DNA from: Ceratothoa steindachneri
Lineage: Eukaryota > Arthropoda > Malacostraca > Isopoda > Cymothoidae
Direction: 5' to 3'
Assembly (NCBI GenBank): GCA_963969495.1
Contig: OZ018319.1
Span: forward strand, 206,534,733 to 206,598,732
Length of the DNA: 64,000 bases
Position numbers and translations under genes: made by a program. Shown here piece by piece: positions 43,991 through 58,545 of the stretch (position 1 is the stretch's first letter; every line of letters begins with the position of its first letter). The notes beneath the pieces are model-generated. The model did no database searches. It worked only from the letters and a program-made list of their open reading frames with translations, and was not told where the DNA came from.

Positions 43991-45384
43991 GACAAAGACG
44001 ACAACGTTCAATCAAATGACTAACGTAGTGTTCAAGTTTCTTTAGTAACTAAAGATACCTCTAATGAAACCAAAATTATTGACCTAGTTAATTCAAATTA
44101 AGTAATTCATCACTCACTTAAACTTTTCCAAATTCGTATAGCGCGATAAAACCAGCTCCAAAATAAAGGCTTGAATGCCCCCTAAACAAATCTGATATAA
44201 TTAAATTAACCAGATTAATTGTATTATTATAAACTATAAATTTTATAGTTTATAAAATAAAAATACACAACCGAACAAAACAGGACAAGGCAAAACTATC
44301 AGTAATACAGAGATACCCTTTCACCAGGGAACTTTATTATTTATGTCCCCCACACCCTTACATCCTATTTCACCACTTTACTCTTCCACTAATATAACTC
44401 TCTCTCTCTCTCTATCTCTCTCTAAATTTGTCACCAACTTTATGAGACCAAGTCCAAGTCCAAACTCCCATTTCGCCCCACTGCTCGTCAAAGATCTCTC
44501 CAATAATCATACCCTGATCAGACTAGAGCACAAGTTTGTCACCTTATTCCTGGTATTATCCGATTACATGTAAACTCTTTATAATAAGAAAGATATCTGC
44601 CTCATATAAATATAAAATACCCGCACATGTAAAAAAACGTACAATAACATCGTGTAGAATTAATCAAAAAGTTTACCTGGTTGACAAAAACCAATGTGAT
44701 TTTCGGATTCAGCGCATCAAAATTGTCCTAAATCAGCTCCAAAATTTTGACAATTAAGTTGATGTTGGCCAGTGTATTCCTACATAGACTGTTACACCTA
44801 TATTCGTAAGATATTTTAGAGGAATTGATACCGTAAGCGACCACTTTCAATGTAATAATCTTTGTTACACTCAACCCAACTCATATGAGCAAATATTCAT
44901 AGAAATGAATATTACCAGAGCAGATTTCATATAGGAAGGTGGTAATAATTTGTCTTGTGAATTTTACCAGCGTTAAAGACATACTGATTTCTCTAGATTA
45001 TTCTGAGCTTAACACTTTGACGGCGTCAGTTATAATTCAAGGCATTATTCTCAGTGCTAGAGGTTTAAAAAAAATAATTAAATTATCTTCTACTCAAAAT
45101 TTTATTTAATACATGTCAACATATACGAGTATATATTTGTCATTAAGAGGAACTGACTCGGTATAGAGCAAGAGAGAAGGCAGAGCCCATATTTGGATCG
45201 GGAACAGTCAATCGCTGTTTCTGAGTCGAGACCATATAGAGACCAGCAGCATCCAAAGGGTTAAAGATAGTTAAATGTATAGGTAAGCATCTGAAAATAG
45301 GTATTATAGGTCTTTGTCATCAGAAATATTTCATAAATATATCGGACCGACTTGAAGAAGCTATCAAAGATGTATATCACATTT
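43991..45384. other. Intergenic AT-rich sequence
   Basis: No gene recognised. Small items: a 28-bp palindrome TATAAACTATAAA/TTTATAGTTTATA at 44229-44256 and a short (CT)n at 44399-44424. Confidence 0.5.
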
Positions 45385-45975
45385 TTAGTCGCGGTCCTGT
45401 TTTTTTTGCTTCTGCTTTTTTTGGTAACAAAATTATAACTATTAAGCCGATTCTAACGTAATTTGAAAACCTTATGTTGTTTTACATTCTCTTTCAATTA
45501 TATAATTGCCAAAGTACTCCTCAGGTTAACCAGGGAATTATTTTGGTTTTAACATCATAAATATTCTTCCGATTCTAACGAAATTTGAAACACTTATGTT
45601 CTTTTATATTTTCTTTTGAATGATATAATTGTCAAGGTCCTCCCAAGGTTAGCCCTGGAATTATTTTGTTTTGATAATAACATCATGACTATTTGGCAGA
45701 TTCTAACGAAATTTGAAAACCTTTTGTTGTAGTACATTCTCTTTAGAATAATATTATTGCCAAAGTCCGCCCAAGATTAGCCTGGTAATTATTTTGTTTT
45801 GGTAATAACATCATAACTATTCGGCCTATTCTAAAGAAAATTAAAACACTTATATTGTTTTACATTCTCCTCCGAATGATATAATTGCCAAAGTCCTTCC
45901 AAGGATAGTTCGGAAATTATTGAAGGCTTTGAAGATCGTAAGAGCATAAATCAGAATAAGTGATAGCACGCGACT
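45385..45975. mobile_element. Non-autonomous element 3: four about 125-bp units
   Basis: Same organisation as 26730-27600: GTCGCGGTCCTG start, T-run, units with CATCATAA(C/A)TATT, ACGAAATTTGAAA, TTTTACATTCTCTTT and CCAAAGTCC, then ATCGTAAGAGCATAAATCAG-AATAAGTGATAGCACGCGACT at the end. It proves the family is dispersed, not only a local array. Confidence 0.7.
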
Positions 45976-46584
45976 TCTTGATCAACACACCTTGTTCATT
46001 ATAAATCCGTTAACGGGACAAAGATGCATGACTAAATATTTGTATGTTTGGAAATAATAACAAGCTCAGCGATTTTCTACGATGGTTTTCTGATGAGATC
46101 TGCAGCCAGTTGAGCCCTCACGTGAATCTGCTCCTTCAACATCTATACATTCCTGATTCAACATATTTAGCTGTTAAAACACTAACATGTTATTTCTTCC
46201 AGGCTGGATGATATAGCTAAGATAGGTTTGCAGTACTAGATAATTTAGAAAGAAGGAAATAGGCTAAGTATGAACTTTCACTGGACTTATGGCAATGAGA
46301 CCTTTCTTCTCTTTGTATCTTCTGTGAATTACATTTTTTTAATCTGACAGCTGTTTATGTAGTTGTTCCAGGTGCAAACTTGCTATGTATCTTATTTTTC
46401 CCTTTTGAGCAAACAATCCTCTCATTTGCTCATTTCTTCTTTCCTCAAAGAATACTTTCCGTTGAATTTGCATTTCCGTTCTCAGAAGTTGAAATCTGAT
46501 CATACGCTAAAAGGGTAAATTATCATAATTTTGATGGAGAGACGTTCTGAAAATACTTACCTTTTTCTGATTCTACTTCACTCA
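45976..46584. other. Sequence without recognised features
   Basis: Nothing recognised on either strand. Confidence 0.5.
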
Positions 46585-47705
46585 TTATCATATGGGGAGG
46601 GAATGAACCCTAAGGTCTACATGGAGCCCCCCATCCTTCAAGCAGAGACCACGTGGGCCTAAGCTAGATCTCTTAACGCTAGGAGAGAGAACTATTCTCG
46701 CGTGGGAAAACTTCAAAGCGGCTGGTAACACCTGTGTTTGATCAGTCTGCCTATCCCTCGCTGAGACGCATTTTTTCCGACCCTCCCCTGCCTGGACGCC
46801 AGGGTCGAACTGAGAAGAAGCTTCCTCGGTTGTCTTATCTCGTCTTGACCTAAAGAGACTGGCGCCAATGGTTAATCCCAAGAGACTGCCATGCCTGGAG
46901 GCTTTCTAGCGAGGAAGGCAGCAGGGTATTTAACCTACGGTCAACCGTTACTCGTCAGAGAGTACCGCCCGCCCTTTCGCGAAGATACAGCCCCTCGTCT
47001 CGAGTCGAACCTCGGCGTTAGGTCTCGTCGGCTAGACAGATTGTCGTGAGTTTGGCCACAGTCAATCTGAAATTTCGTGAAACGACTTTTTCGTGGAGAA
47101 TTGCGTGAACCACTCTTCTCATCCCGTCAAGGAAACCTCTCCTCCTCGTCTGAGATTACTCATCTCTATTCGAGATTGTCTGACCCAGCCTGAAAATTAC
47201 ATTACTCGTGCCCCAGGTAATTCTGACCCCTCCGTCAGGAGTACAAGTCGCCTCGAGCCGCAAGACTAGCTCGCCCGATAAGAATCGCTCCTCTCACCAA
47301 GAGTCAAACCGTCAAGGTAAACCCCTTTTATCCCTTTTCGAGGATAATCGCCCCTTTTGTCCTCGCCACCTGATATCCTCCTTCCGACCTTTTAATTGGA
47401 CTCCCCAGTGTTTACCAACATTTTTCCTGTCTGACCAAGTCCCATATTTTGATCCTCGTTAAACTGATTAGTATTTGATTTATTATTTCATTGGGTGCGA
47501 CATTATTCTCCCATTCATTTGCCTTTGTAGACACTTCCATAATTATCAATATTAGTGTAATTAAAGTTTATTTTTGTTTTTAATCTTCTAATAACCTTGA
47601 ATGAAACTTGGTATTTAATTCTTCCCTTTGGCCAACCATTAATCTCCTCACGCACTCACCTCTTATTAGCCCTGTGCAGCTGGTCTATCTATCTGGCCGC
47701 CTGCA
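46585..47705 (+). mobile_element. LTR-like unit C (candidate)
   Basis: GC-richer than its surroundings, with a TATA-like GGTATTTAACC (46926), CTCGTCAGAGAGTACCGCCC (46953 on, similar to CTCGTCAGAGAGACCCCCC in units A and B) and an AATTAAAGTTTATTTTT polyA-like signal (47561). Architecture parallels LTR units A and B, but overall similarity is weak and ends are undefined. Confidence 0.4.
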
Positions 47706-47839
47706 ACATTCATAATTTTCTTCGGTATTCACCCCAAAATATTCTCCCTATCTGAATATCACATTGAACATGTTTTACTCTATGAGTTTCATAAAGATAT
47801 CAATGTAAATACAGCAGCACAATCCATTCAGAGGAATTA

Positions 47840-48250
47840 TAATGATGATGTAGTAAATAAAGGAGTTGTAATAGGTGATTTTACCGTTTCCGAATATAGA
47901 TTTCAGTAAAAAACACGGACCAAAAGAAGGTTGTCAAAAAAAAAAAAACTTTGGAGGGGTTGAAAAATGTTGTCACAGAAAATTCTGCTACAACTTCTAG
48001 AAAACTTGAAGAACAATTTAACGTAACTGTCCTACGCAAACTTAATAGGATTTTAAAGGTTCATTGATTGCAAAATGGGTCCTGCACGAACTGTGCACGG
48101 CCAATCTGTACAGCATCTTGCTTGCTGTGGGTCATTGCTTTCACTGGACTTTTAGGCTCCAATTTTTGACAGGCTTGTTACTGGTGATGAGAGTTGGACA
48201 ACACAAACTTCGTACTTAACTTCTTTACTCCCTCAAATTTACATTACAAC
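47840..48250 (+). pseudogene. Mariner-like transposase relic (N-terminal half)
   Basis: In successive frames: LEGLKNVVTENSATTSRKLE and EQFNVT (second HTH-like region), KWVLHEL (mariner WVPHEL block) with ANL, and FDRLVTGDESWTT (mariner LITGDEKWV block carrying the first catalytic Asp, about 48160-48200). Frameshifts lie between the blocks. The rest is missing or unrecognisable. Confidence 0.75.
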
Positions 48251-48895
48251 ATATTAAAACTTAGTTTAGTTGGGTGGTTTGTCACATATGACATTGTGAG
48301 AAAACGACATTACTTTTCTGATTTGAAGCGTGAAAACTTCTAGAGTAAAGGCAAAATTAGCATTGTAATATGTTGGCAAAACTGCATTTAATCACATAAA
48401 ACCTACTTTGATTAAAAATAAATTTATTACTTTTTGTAATTTAATGTTTTCCTAAAGAGCACAGAGATTTTGAAGTAGATTTAATGATGATGCCATTATA
48501 TCTAAAGGTGACAAAAAAAGATGTTCACTAAATGAGGAGCCTACAGCAAAATTACCCGGAGAGAACTTATTAAAGAGCTTTACTCGATTCAAGAGTTGAA
48601 CTGAAATGACGAAAATAATAATAGATAAAGTGAAAATTTAAAAATAGATAATTCAAAGTGGGAGGGATTAGAAAGGTTATGAAATTGATGTAGAATTGAG
48701 GGCATCGTTGTCTTTCCAATTTTGGATTTTATTTTACTTGGTTTACTTCATCTTTGCAATTGATGTTTGTTTTATTTTATTATTGCGTTTCATTTTAGTT
48801 TATTATTTTTTATGGCGTTCAAGCCTTTGTTTTCGTTCAGTGATGAACTTTTTTTCTATTTTAGCTACAGATTTCTTCCGTTTCTTCTGTAACGA
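48251..48895. other. AT-rich sequence, nothing recognised
   Basis: No gene found. GAGGAGCCTACAGC occurs at 48532 and again at 48894 at the LINE boundary, a possible duplication. Confidence 0.45.
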
Positions 48896-51310
48896 GGAGC
48901 CTACAGCTCAGAAACCTGGCCGGTGTAGGTGCAGTCGATAACCTGATTTAGTTCCTCTATATCATAACCATCAAACTCCATCCAGGTCTTCGTCGTCTCC
49001 CAGTGAAATGGTGAAAACTTCTTTCCAGTACTCACTGAGATTTGTCTCGAGGTCGCACGAGTCTTCGGCGTACACAGAGCCGTATCAATGTCTAGTGCTC
49101 CAACTCCCCCCAAATCAAGATTGTGGCGCCCCCTTTAACAATATTCCTGTAATACAGATATTCTGGTCTATCATTAATTCCGCATTTGGAAGGGAAAAGA
49201 TAAATCAGATAATTACAGAAAATGTGTATTCGAAAATTTTATATTTTCATTAATAAAATACAAAAGTTTGGTCACAGTGGGGCTCCTTCAAGAGCCGGGG
49301 CCACCCCTGGCCGGGATGGTTGTCGGGTGGTTGCTACGACTCTGGATGTACTCCTCGTACTCCTTGATTCATACTTTCACCTTCAGCTTTGATACTCTAA
49401 GTATTATGCCATTATTTCAGAATGTAACAGAATCTTGTTCTCAGTCTATTCTTTCTATTAGTCGGCCCTAAATTTCTGTCTGTTTTTTATACTATAATCG
49501 TCATTAGTTATACTTTGAACTGGCGCATACTTTTGACCATTTTGCAGTTTGTTCCCGAACTCCGTATCTGTTGGTATAAATTTCTGTACTCTGTCTTTTC
49601 TAGTGTGTCATCTTTCAGGTCTGTTGGCTGGTAGTTGTTCAAGATTTGCTTGTGCTTTTCACAGTTGGCCTCGGAGTAGCACTTGTGTAGTGCTATCAGA
49701 ACTTGACAGGAGGCTAGAGATATGATAGTCACGATGGGGTGATAATACATGGTTACTCTTGGTCCGGTTTGGTGTGATGGTTATCAGGAACTCGATGTTG
49801 GTCAATTAGTAGTTCCAAATTCCTCCCTCTTTCGTTGGACCTCCTGTATCCAGCCGCTGGGCAGCTCGCATTCAGGTCTCCACCCAGGAGCGCCAGTCTA
49901 TTTTGATCGAAGGTCGTGTAGAGATTGTTCAGTGGGATATACTGTCTACTGGAGGCTGGTAGACTACTCCCACGACGACGTTTTCTACTAGGGTTGGGAT
50001 TAAGATTACCAAAAATGATTCATTGAGTTCTGGTAAAAGTTTGAATTCAAGGTTCTCCTTTATGGCAATTACAGGCTGTCATATCTCACTAGTGTGGTAT
50101 TTTGTTATTGTGATGTACATTGTTTTTTATCTTCTTTTTGGTCGTGTTAATTCCGCGTTTCTTATTAATATGATGTATGGCTCTTTTTGTCTGAAGATGT
50201 TACTGTATACTGTTTCTTTGGTTGTCCACCTGTTTACGTTTCTCGTTATTCTTTTTAATCCGTTTTTAGTTTTTTCCATAGGCATGGTTTCTAGAGATCT
50301 AAATAAGCTTTTTTATTTCAGTTTTTGTTCGGAAGTTTGCGTTTTTTCTTGTAGTCATTTGTAGTTTGTGTTACGCATGTGTCTTCATAGAGGTCGACGC
50401 GCCGAAGAATTTGATTCTTCCTCTTTCTGCTCTTCTTCTTTGTCGGCGTATCCCAGTTTCTAATTTCCAGTTATTAGTCTCTCATTGTGTTCTAAGGGCT
50501 TCGTGTTCTTTAGGAAATGTTTTCGGTTGCTGGCGAAGATTCTAAAGTTGCTTTTCCACGTTTAATTTTCGCATATGGCCAAATTTTTTTCTATCTATTA
50601 TTTGCACATACTTGTTTGCGTTCTTCTTCGTTCGAGCTGTCCGTTTCTGTGTCGTTAGTGGTCACTTTATTATTATTATTTTGTTTGTTTATATTTTGCC
50701 TTTTCTCTCTGTATTTTGGCATCGATTCGAATATCCATCCTTTTTTGAGTCTTGGCTACATTATTGTCCGTGTCATTTGGTCTGGGTGTTGCCTCTGTTG
50801 TTATTGCATTCGTGGTGGTCGAAGCCTGGGTCGTCTGTGGAACATATTGTATTTGCAGAGTCCCTTTGATATCTGAGTTATCTTTGAAAGCCATTTCTTT
50901 GATTCCGTTCACTCATAGCATTACGTTGAGTTCCTTAACGAATATACTGTGCAAACATAATGCACGTGAGGATTTTGGTGAGGCGCTCGCTAACTACCTT
51001 AGGGTGTATCTCTTTAGTCTTGGAGTATGCGGCGTTTGCTACTTGAGCGTAGGTGACATTTCTTCTTGTATCTTCATCCTGTCTCTTTTCGGAAGATTTC
51101 TTACATAATATTTCCTTTTAGAGGTGCCAAGTCATTGCCATATTCCGGTAGCCAATTTTGCATTTGACACATATTTCGTAGCTGCTGGAGCAGTTGCTAA
51201 AAAAGTTATTTTGATGTTTTGCTTATTATTAGTTGTACTGTTAGATAACCTTCTCTCTGGGGCGACTTTGCTTTTCCGAGTGTGTATTGACGTGGGATGG
51301 TTGATATGAT
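48896..51310 (-). mobile_element. Jockey-like LINE copy 2, 5' half only
   Basis: Minus strand in element order: ORF1 remnants with CVKCKIGYRNMAMTWH zinc-knuckle-like residues (about 51185-51130) and an acidic linker (50912-50676), then endonuclease blocks: LLPELNESFLVI and VVGVVYQPP (about 50050-49940), WRSWVET with GGDLNAS in the neighbouring frame (about 49885), and a linker ending FSPFHWETTKTWMEFDGYDI (49113-48901). RT is absent. LINEs usually lose their 5' end, so loss of the 3' half implies a later deletion or rearrangement. Long plus-strand frames here are antisense shadows. Confidence 0.7.
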
Positions 51311-52250
51311 GAAGAATGAAACCGTACTGGCCCTTTCAAGGGGTAACATACTTGATGATGTGAGCAGTAGAATTAACTATCGTTCACCGGGGTGTTGTCA
51401 CTTTCAGGGCTCGGGTATCACAACTGAGTCTGGCATACATAGATACAGGTGTTACAGAATAAGTAGGATATTAGGACCCCTATCCCACTGGAGGTTGCAG
51501 TTAAGGCCCTTGTACGGTTGCTTCTGGCGTTCGGTTTCACAGTGGGCTAATATACAATTTGATTTCCCTGGAGTTTCCATTAAGTTTTTCCTATGGAACA
51601 AGTGTGAATGGCAGACAAGTCTCACTAGAGCATCATCCCCGTAAAGAGGGGGTTAGTTGGTTGTTTAACCCGAAATAAGTTACCTTATGACCAATCTTGT
51701 GTATTAATTAATCGCTTTTTAACTCTCCGTGGGCAAAGGAAGGGTATGTCGAACCACCTATCCAAGACGCGTTCTCCTTTACCAGTGATTATGGCATGAA
51801 GAAGTTCAGCTTAGATCAATATCTAGCAGACCGAGCAGTCGAAATGACGGAACGAAATTGTGAAATGCAGTTTATATCGGCCGCATTTGCAGATCTTTCT
51901 AGAATTACCCAGAAGCGTTTTTATTACGAATATAATACTTTTCAATTTTAGTGAAATCTCGTTTAATTTTGGTTCTAGGCAAATAATAGTCATAAGTAAA
52001 TATATTGTATATTAAATTTTCTTTTGATCTTATTCTATATTTCTTACATGTAAAATACTATGAATACGCTAAAAACATTATTATTAAAAGAATATTAATA
52101 TTATTAAAATTTTAATATTTAGGTCCTTTATGGGTCATCTTATGATTTCCTGAGTGAGCTAAAATTTTACAGAGGGTGATTTTACACAGATTAGAACAAC
52201 TTTACAGCGTGAGAAATGAAAATTATGTTAGTTGATAAAATCGATACAAA
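51311..52250. other. Sequence without recognised features
   Basis: Nothing recognised. The 5' part (to about 51650) may be 5' untranslated sequence of the Jockey-like copy. Confidence 0.4.
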
Positions 52251-52284
52251 TAAGGGTCACGCTAGTGTACAGATATGCGATTGG

Positions 52285-52485
52285 AGATTCAACTTACATT
52301 CATTACACTGAGTAAGAATATGTGACTAAGAGTTCTGATTCAACTTATACTCTAGAAACGCTGTTTGTAAATAAGATAAATGATGCAAGTTGAATCAGCA
52401 CTCTCAGTCACATATACTTACACAATGTCATTCACTGCGTAAGTATATTAATTGTGTTTACCAAGAGCGTTTCTAGAGATTATAT
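52285..52485. repeat. Nested inverted repeats (foldback element candidate)
   Basis: 52305-52346 pairs with 52385-52428 (GTAAGTATATGTGACTGAGA type, ending GATTCAACTT). 52350-52372 (CTCTAGAAACGCTGTTTGTAAA) pairs with 52458-52480 (TTTACCAAGAGCGTTTCTAG). Two interleaved hairpins in 200 bp, with no coding potential. Confidence 0.75.
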
Positions 52486-53426
52486 GCAATAACCTTATAG
52501 CATACAATCACTTTCTAGGAAAACTTTAGAAAATCTTTCGTTCCAGATACATTTCAGATAGTTTATAGATTATTTTAGAATATTCGATTAGAACTATCTT
52601 CGAAACATTTTTTGTAAGAATCATTTTCTGATAAAAATAGCCAGTAAAAGGGAACTTTTCCAAGAAGCGAAGAATTATATTATCAAGGAATTAGGTAAAG
52701 GAAAGTCTTCTATGCAAATTTCAAAAGATTAGAGCCACGATCAGCGCACATTAAATAAAATTGTAGAGTATTGCATTCAGCCTAAAACAGTATAACCAGT
52801 TTTCGAGATCATACTACTAAAGATCTTTCTCAAAACAAAAAAGAAGTGGCGAAAAACCCTCATGCCACCAGCAAACACATTTTACAAGCTACTGAGTCTG
52901 CGTCTACATTGTGACAAACACGTTGTAAGGGTCTCATGAAATTTTCTACTATTAAAAATATGTAAGACTAAAGAACCGTTCTTAACAAAAATGACCGTGG
53001 TACGTCTGTTGTTGGCCCAGATATAAATGGAAACAAAATTACACAAAGTTCTCTTCATTTACAAATCTTGAGTCACACGGGATGGGTCTAAGGGTTTTAC
53101 AAGAGTCTGTGTTAGCAATGACCTTCAGGTGAAAGAGTTCACCAAGCAACAACAAAGAGGAGGATTGATGAGTTGGGCTGCATTTTTGGAAACAAAATAG
53201 TAAGACCTTTCAAAGGGGACGATGGTGTTAAAAATGGATTCGAAGGCGTACTGCGAAATCATGGAGAAAAACTTCGTAACTTGGTTCAAGAGATAGATAG
53301 TGATAATGAGGAAAAAATTGGCATTATATAGGATAATGTTCCTAGTCACGCTTCGAAGTTCTATAAGAATTGGATAGTCTCAAAGGTTTTGTAGGAGTCT
53401 CAATCATGGACTGCCCCATCCCCCCA

Positions 53427-55985
<2,559 letters not shown>

Positions 55986-55989
55986 AGAG

Positions 55990-56087
55990 GTAAAGAGTGT
56001 AAGTTGGATCAGAACCGTCTTGCCTCTAAAAGAACCTCCGGTTTCTTGTCTCATTTGCTCATTCACTTCCAATTTTCTCTTTCTCTT

Positions 56088-56141
<54 letters not shown>
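55990..56141. repeat. Dispersed repeat end followed by (TA)n
   Basis: 56005-56091 matches 53510-53590 (CTCATTCACTTCCAATTTTC; TTTCTCTTGTACTATA) and runs into (TA)n at 56092-56141, the same junction as at 53590. Confidence 0.75.
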
Positions 56142-56149
<8 letters not shown>

Positions 56150-56503
56150 TATCCTCTTTTCTCTCTTTTTGCTTGTATAAATGAATGAAATTTCCATATG
56201 AAGAAAGAAGAAAGAAATAGTAGTAACTTTTTACCTCGGTCTAGAAGGTTCTAGAAGAGAGAAGAGTAAGAAAGATGGCTAAATAGAAATAATAAAAATA
56301 CCGAAAATGAGGATGAGATGCTATAAATGCTCAGGAACATCATAATTTTGATCGAGTTATTTAAACAGATCAAAACAAACGAGGGCATCTCAGCAAATTA
56401 CTGACAAAATATCCGTAAAGGAACCGAAGATGTTGATCTATGTGAAAATGGACGGAAGATTCATAGCCAAATTATTCTTTAGAGGAGACTACTTGAAGCA
56501 TCA

Positions 56504-56508
<5 letters not shown>

Positions 56509-56565
<57 letters not shown>

Positions 56566-57075
56566 CTAATCTCCTGGCATCCCCATTCCAACCATTTGGG
56601 TGTAGGTTCTGAACGAAGCAACGAAGAAAGCGAAAGATGCAAAGAAAAACTGGAACGAAGGAAAAGTAACGGAAGAAAGGAGATAGAAGGAAAGAGCTAT
56701 GGGAAAGGAAGATGAACGAAAATATGGAAAGAATCACGAGAAAAGGCAGGAGAAAAAAGAAAGGGGAACAGCAATGAATGCTGGAGAAGAGGAAAAGGAA
56801 GAAAAAAGGGGTAGGAAAGATTGAACAGTTCAAAAACAGACGAGTGAAGGATGCAAAGATTACAGGAAGGAAAAGTAACGAGAAATAAGGAAAGATGACT
56901 GAGAAATAAGAACGGCTGAATTAAAAAGGAGGAACGAGTAAAGGGAAAATAGAGAAATAGAACAGGAAAATAAGAAGAAGGAATGAAAAAGGAGGAAAGA
57001 GAAAGAAGTAAGATAGAGGAAAAAGAAAGTATCAGAGGATTTCAGACTAGCATTAGAGTTCAACCTTTGGATGAA
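56509..57075. repeat. (GA)n microsatellite and purine-rich sequence
   Basis: Perfect GA to 56561, then about 500 bp of GGAAAGAA-type purine-rich sequence. The Phe/Ser-rich minus-strand frames come from composition. Confidence 0.85.
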
Positions 57076-57279
57076 CTCTTATGTTGGCTTTCAGGAATTT
57101 AGAGGAGGGGGGGAGGGAGAAAATAAAGGTAGGAGTGGCTACAATTACTCTTATACTCTTACAACGGATAACGATGATACAATTGTATGAATTATTAACT
57201 GATATCATAAACTCGCACCCTGCAACTTTTTTTTTTGTTTACCTTCCTCTCATTTATTTTTTTTTATAAGTAGATCGTG

Positions 57280-57665
57280 ATTTCTGGTATCGGAGTGTCT
57301 GATCCTTCCTAGTAATTAAACATGTGTTTATCCAATCCATTTTTGAAAACGTCAACAGAGGGACTTTTTAATACAATCGAAAGGGGAGAATTCCATTCGG
57401 TGGCAATCTTATATCTAATGAAATTTGCTACTATTGTTCACCCGAATTGTTTTATCTTAAGTTTAAATCCATTAGTTCTGTTATTACACAAAATTAATAT
57501 TGTCGTACCATTTGATAAAATATAATCTTACATAGTTAAAATAATTCTCCATACAGCATCCAATCCTCCAGAGAAAGCAAGTTCAGTGCCTTAAGTCTAT
57601 CTTGGTAGGTTAAGCTACAAAGCTCAGGAATAAGTTTAGTCGCAAGATGCTACACTTATCGACGT
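57280..57665 (-). mobile_element. CR1-like LINE 3'-terminal fragment
   Basis: The minus strand reads ATKLIPELCSLTYQDRLKAL and NLLSLEDWMLYGELF (about 57640-57530), the C-terminal CR1 RT block ATKLIPEL...RLKxLxLxSLExxRLxGxLI, then stops and an AT-rich 3' end. It is closest to the AT-rich copy at 10445. Confidence 0.75.
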
Positions 57666-58195
<530 letters not shown>

Positions 58196-58345
58196 TTAGT
58201 TTGGTTTTTACCAAACCCATACATTTATAGAGAGATGAATACAGAAAAAGTGATCTAACAACTACAAGATAGAATAAAAAAAGATAGTTAGAAGAAGAGA
58301 AAGTTGGCAAAGCAAATTGATCAAGGCAAAATAGACCATGGTCTT

Positions 58346-58350
<5 letters not shown>

Positions 58351-58428
<78 letters not shown>

Positions 58429-58467
58429 GAAAAAACATTTTTTCATTTTCTTGTGGGTTAATTTTCA

Positions 58468-58542
<75 letters not shown>
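58351..58542. repeat. Two (TA)n microsatellites around a 46-bp spacer
   Basis: TA at 58351-58425 and 58472-58542. The spacer (CATGAAAAAACATTTTTTCA, TTTTCTTGTGGG) resembles the TTTTCCCTGCGGG word of the PLE ends at 18437 and 21621. Confidence 0.92.

Positions 58543-58545
<3 letters not shown>

Noticed and set aside
46855..46875. TGGCGCCA as a retrotransposon primer-binding site
   Set aside because: It lies upstream of the TATA-like and polyA-like signals of unit C, the wrong position for a PBS after a 5' LTR. A chance 8-mer is likely.
50023..51108. Hydrophobic plus-strand frames resembling membrane proteins
   Set aside because: They lie antisense to Jockey-like endonuclease and ORF1 remnants. 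T-rich antisense of A-rich coding gives false transmembrane-like segments.
57081..57269. 62-codon plus frame after the purine-rich tract
   Set aside because: No motif, short and low complexity.
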